8,686 nt of DNA from a bacterium (GTDB taxonomy: Bacteria > Latescibacterota > UBA2968 > UBA8231): positions 1 through 8,686 of the forward strand of contig JAQCJA010000162.1 in the NCBI GenBank assembly GCA_027593305.1, in the 5' to 3' direction. The notes under the pieces were generated by a model. The model made no database searches. It was not told the origin of the DNA and saw only the letters and a list, made by a program, of their open reading frames with translations. A program made the position numbers and the translations under genes. Below, one piece after another: positions 6,543 through 8,686 of this stretch (position 1 is its first letter; the number at the start of each line of letters is the position of its first letter).

Positions 6543-7538
6543 ATGAACACACCCCCTGAGGAATTCGTCCGCGTCTCCCCCGAAGCCTTGCGGTCCTTCG
6601 CTCTTGCGTGCCTGCAGGTGGCAGGAATGAACACCGTCCATGCGGAACAACTCGCCCGCCTGCTGGTCGACTCCGACCTGCGAGGTGTGCGCAGTCATGG
6701 CACGCGTTCCCTGCGTGGTTACGCCAAAATGATTCAGCAACGACAGGTCAACCCCGATCCGCAGATCTCAATCATCGCGGAAACGGACACGTCCATCCAC
6801 ATCGATGGGGATGGCAGTCTCGGCTATGCACCAACCATGCTGGCCACCGAGAAGTGTATCGAGAAAGCCAAGGCCAAGGGCACAGCAGTGGGTGCCATCC
6901 AGTGTATCGGCCACTACGGCTCCGCCGGTCATTACGTGCGCCGTGCCATGGCGGAAGGACTCATCGGCTTTTCTGTGCAGAGCGCCAGCCCGCAGTACTA
7001 TGCCAACAACGAGGGCCGGCGCGCCGCCCACTATGGCAACCCGCCCATGTGTTTCGGCCTGCCAAGTGCCCAGGAACCACCCGTCGTGCTCGATGTGGCA
7101 ACGTGCATTCTGGCAGACTATCAGCGTGGTGAGCAGTTCGAGGCGCTGGAAGAGTTGATCCCGGCGGCGTTCTTCAAGTCCATGGGCTTTACCGCCATCG
7201 GCACCGCCCTCGGGGGGGCCTTTGTTGGTCAGGCAACCGAACGCGCCGGACAGATCCAGCAGACGTATCCAGCCGCTCGCCTGGGTGGCATGATCTGGCT
7301 CGTCGACGCCTCGCTCTTTGTCCCGGGAGAGATGTTCCGTGGCGCCGTGGATGACATGGTGCGCCTGGCCAGGGAACAGCTGGTGCCCATGCGCGGTTAT
7401 ACGGAATCGACCCTTCCTGGCAGCGTCGAACATCGCCTCGAGCAGGAATACGGTGCCAATGGCATCAAGATGGGCCAACTGGAGCGCGACCGTCTGACCG
7501 AGCTGGGCACAGAACTTGGGGTCGAGATTCCCTGGTAA
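6543..7538 (+). CDS. Ldh_2-family (malate/L-lactate dehydrogenase-like) oxidoreductase, short variant
   Basis: The 331-residue product belongs to the NAD(P)H-dependent Ldh_2 family, unrelated in fold to Rossmann lactate dehydrogenases; members reduce or oxidise 2-hydroxy/keto acids, ureidoglycolate, sulfolactate or cyclic imino acids. Landmarks are the helical N-terminus, the catalytic RSHGTRSLRGY block at 50-60 (His52), GHYGSAGHYV at 123-132, the YGNPPMCFGLPS nucleotide loop at 164-175, VLDVAT at 182-187, and FFKSMGFTAIGTALGGAF at 210-227, which corresponds to the family's KGYGLAL..E.L.G helix. The stretch between the last two blocks is only about 25 residues, roughly half of what is usual, and lacks the normal AWGK and G.PT.DP segments. 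The remainder has SLFVPGEMF and the typical GY.ES.LPG.VE segment. ATG 6543 lies 18 bases after the restored stop of the deacylase; its ribosome site is weak, so coupling is likely. Substrate unknown; an imino- or keto-acid step after deacylation is an inference. Confidence 0.86.
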   Translation: MNTPPEEFVRVSPEALRSFALACLQVAGMNTVHAEQLARLLVDSDLRGVRSHGTRSLRGYAKMIQQRQVNPDPQISIIAETDTSIHIDGDGSLGYAPTMLATEKCIEKAKAKGTAVGAIQCIGHYGSAGHYVRRAMAEGLIGFSVQSASPQYYANNEGRRAAHYGNPPMCFGLPSAQEPPVVLDVATCILADYQRGEQFEALEELIPAAFFKSMGFTAIGTALGGAFVGQATERAGQIQQTYPAARLGGMIWLVDASLFVPGEMFRGAVDDMVRLAREQLVPMRGYTESTLPGSVEHRLEQEYGANGIKMGQLERDRLTELGTELGVEIPW

Positions 7539-7573
7539 CTACTGCGCACGCGGCGCCTGGGTCAGGGCCATAG

Positions 7574-7600
7574 GGTCGCTTCACCCCTTCCTCAGCGACC
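7574..7600. terminator. Hairpin between convergent genes, possible weak bidirectional terminator
   Basis: GGTCGCT (7574-7580) pairs perfectly with AGCGACC (7594-7600) around a 13-base pyrimidine-rich loop. It lies at the junction of the two convergent genes and overlaps the last codons of the minus-strand one. There is no T tract on either side, so it is at best a weak or factor-assisted terminator. The rest of 7539-7591 shows nothing else. Confidence 0.25.
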
Positions 7601-8485
7601 AGCCTGCAACACCCCATGGGCGATGTGCCAGTCCTCGACCTGATTGAGGACGGTCGCCGACGTCGGCAGGCTGCCGTCATCTTCACGCCCGAGACTGTGG
7701 TGAATCTCCGCCCGTTTCTGCGCGTGATGCTCGCGCGTGCGCACGAAGTTGTTCCATTGGGCCACCGACGCGGCGACATCCCCTGAGCCGATGCGCTCGC
7801 TGACCCACGCTTCGAACTGCACGTACGACGGACGCGCTGAGGTGAGGTACTGGTTCACTTGGTCGCGATCCAGCCCCAGCACATCAACGATGACACGCTT
7901 GTCGAGTCCCCCGCCCAGACCCGGGTATTCCTCGTGCAGCAGTCCTGCCGCCTCCAGCAGCACCTTGTGCCAGGTCCGCGGCAGCTGGCAGACACCCAGA
8001 GACCCGTAATCAAGCGAGCTCACAAGGGGCACCGTCTGCCCCTGTGTCCCATCAGCACTTGCCAGATCACGCTCATACCACAAGTGCCAGTCCTCCAGAT
8101 GATTGAGGATCACGGCGCTGACCACTCCGGCATTCGGGGCGAAACCCAGCGTGGCATGGATGTCATCGATCTTGTTCTGCTTGTGGGTCCGCTCAGCGAT
8201 GAAGGTGCTCCACGCCTCGCGCACGGCGGCGTCGGGCACGCCAACCTGGTCGACGACCCAGGCCTCAAAACTCAGGTAATCGGGGCGCTGCTCATGGATG
8301 TGGGCCAGGGTCAGCGCCTTGTCGAGGCCCAGGCGCGCCAGCACCATGCTGTCGAGTCCTTCCGTCGCTTCCGGGTATTGACTGTCCAACACACCGGCAG
8401 CATGCAGCGACACCTTCCACCACGTGCGTGGCAGCTGGCACATCCCGAGAGGACCGTAACACAGACTGCTGACAAGAGGAATCAT
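7592..8485 (-). CDS. Protein with two tandem DUF5069-like domains
   Basis: The product is 297 residues from ATG 8485, which has AGGAG at 8495-8499, nine bases upstream. The frame stays open to an ATG at 8608, but those 41 extra residues are antisense to the CoA-transferase end and are not protein-like. The protein consists of two copies of one domain offset by 150 residues: residues 2-140 and 152-292. Both begin PLVSSL.YG.LG.CQLPRTW (19 of the first 24 positions identical), continue with a Leu/Ala helix, Y at about 37/187, GLD at 43-45/193-195, a LGLD box, an FEAWV block (73-77 and 224-228), a charged helix with HKQNK or HHAQKR, and end N(H/Q)(L/V)EDWH. The G..LPR..K..., LD...L..LGLD and F..WV order resembles DUF5069, a small domain of unknown function normally present once in about 140-150 residues. 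No signal peptide or membrane segment. It follows the CoA-transferase by 37 bases, so the two are probably co-transcribed. The function is not known. Confidence 0.82.
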   Translation of the reverse strand: MIPLVSSLCYGPLGMCQLPRTWWKVSLHAAGVLDSQYPEATEGLDSMVLARLGLDKALTLAHIHEQRPDYLSFEAWVVDQVGVPDAAVREAWSTFIAERTHKQNKIDDIHATLGFAPNAGVVSAVILNHLEDWHLWYERDLASADGTQGQTVPLVSSLDYGSLGVCQLPRTWHKVLLEAAGLLHEEYPGLGGGLDKRVIVDVLGLDRDQVNQYLTSARPSYVQFEAWVSERIGSGDVAASVAQWNNFVRTREHHAQKRAEIHHSLGREDDGSLPTSATVLNQVEDWHIAHGVLQAGR

Positions 8486-8494
8486 GGTGCCGGG

Positions 8495-8499
8495 CTCCT
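8495..8499 (-). promoter_or_regulatory. Ribosome-binding site deciding the start of the tandem DUF5069-like gene
   Basis: AGGAG on the minus strand lies nine bases before ATG 8485. It is the best Shine-Dalgarno match of the minus-strand genes here and favours this start over the upstream ATG at 8608. Confidence 0.65.
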
Positions 8500-8522
8500 G
8501 CGGTGGACGAAGAGGAACAGGA

Positions 8523-8686
8523 TCAGATGACGCCCTGCTGGCGGAGTCGCTGCAGTTCGGCAGCATCCAGATCCAGCCACCCGCGCAGTACTTCGTCGGT
8601 GTGTTCACCCAGCACAGGAGCGGGCGACACAGCGCGGCATGGGGTGTCGGAGAATTTCAGCGGCGGGCCCGGTACGGCCACGTCGC
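8523..8686 (-). CDS. CaiB/BaiF (class III) CoA-transferase, C-terminal 53 residues
   Basis: Reading in from the right edge, the minus strand encodes 53 residues ending at TGA 8525-8523. It reads VAVPGPPLKFSDTP, then SPAPVLGEHTDEVLRGWLDL, then AAELQRLRQQGVI. The order P.G.P.kfS.TP, then aP.lGeHt.eVL, then a short helix of the type eL..Lr..GVI is the hallmark C-terminus of class III CoA-transferases (formyl-CoA, carnitine, succinyl-CoA transferase types), which move CoA between carboxylic acids. The rest, normally about 350 residues, lies outside the window, so the acyl substrate cannot be inferred. It is upstream of, and probably in one unit with, the tandem DUF5069-like gene. Confidence 0.88.
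   Translation of the reverse strand, partial: DVAVPGPPLKFSDTPCRAVSPAPVLGEHTDEVLRGWLDLDAAELQRLRQQGVI

Noticed and set aside
6768..7478. 236-codon minus-strand frame opposite the Ldh_2 gene
   Set aside because: The plus frame holds the family motifs from end to end; the antisense product matches nothing.
8486..8608. 41-residue N-terminal extension of the DUF5069-like gene
   Set aside because: It is out of frame over the end of the CoA-transferase coding region, is Ser/Pro/Cys-rich, and the ATG at 8485 has a well-placed AGGAG and starts exactly at the repeat unit.

Overview
This is a GC-rich bacterial window, densely packed with genes on both strands. It looks like an accessory or catabolic region of an uncultured, free-living or host-associated heterotroph. 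A CaiB/BaiF-type CoA-transferase, an Ldh_2-type oxidoreductase, a D-aminoacylase-like amidohydrolase and a second amidohydrolase within a few kilobases is a mix familiar from marine and sponge-associated lineages (Latescibacterota, Poribacteria, Entotheonella, SAR202-like). That placement is inference from gene content and is weak. There is no rRNA, tRNA, CRISPR array, transposase or phage gene visible.

Layout. (1) Left minus-strand block, read from about 3400 down to 1: a MoxR-like AAA+ ATPase (3400-2405), then 15 bases later a 633-residue protein of unknown function (2389-488), then a hairpin-containing 173-base gap, then the N-terminal third of a TIM-barrel amidohydrolase (314-1) running off the edge. 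(2) A divergent intergenic region of about 140 bases (3401-3538). (3) Plus-strand block: a hypothetical protein with a C-terminal carbohydrate-binding-like beta-sandwich (3539-4978), overlapping by 16 bases an N-acyl-D-amino-acid deacylase-like amidohydrolase (4963-6524) that carries a one-base deletion near its 3' end, then 18 bases later a short Ldh_2 (malate/L-lactate dehydrogenase family) oxidoreductase (6543-7538). (4) A 53-base convergent gap with a small hairpin. (5) Right minus-strand block: the last 53 residues of a class III CoA-transferase (8686-8523), then 37 bases later a protein made of two tandem copies of a DUF5069-like domain (8485-7592).

How the parts may work together. The plus-strand trio looks like one transcript. 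A sugar- or polymer-binding-like protein is translationally coupled to a metal-dependent amidohydrolase and followed by an NAD(P)-dependent 2-hydroxy/keto-acid or imino-acid reductase, which would fit breakdown of an N-acylated or D-amino-acid compound. The MoxR ATPase plus 633-residue partner resembles the two-gene AAA-chaperone cassettes of the MoxR/YehL type, but its partner has no von Willebrand A domain. The most unusual items are that AAA/unknown pair (with the two reading frames in register across a single TAG), the coupled unknown protein/deacylase pair, the Asp at the usual Cys metal-ligand position of the deacylase, and the duplicated DUF5069-like protein. No stretch longer than about 300 bases lacks a gene.
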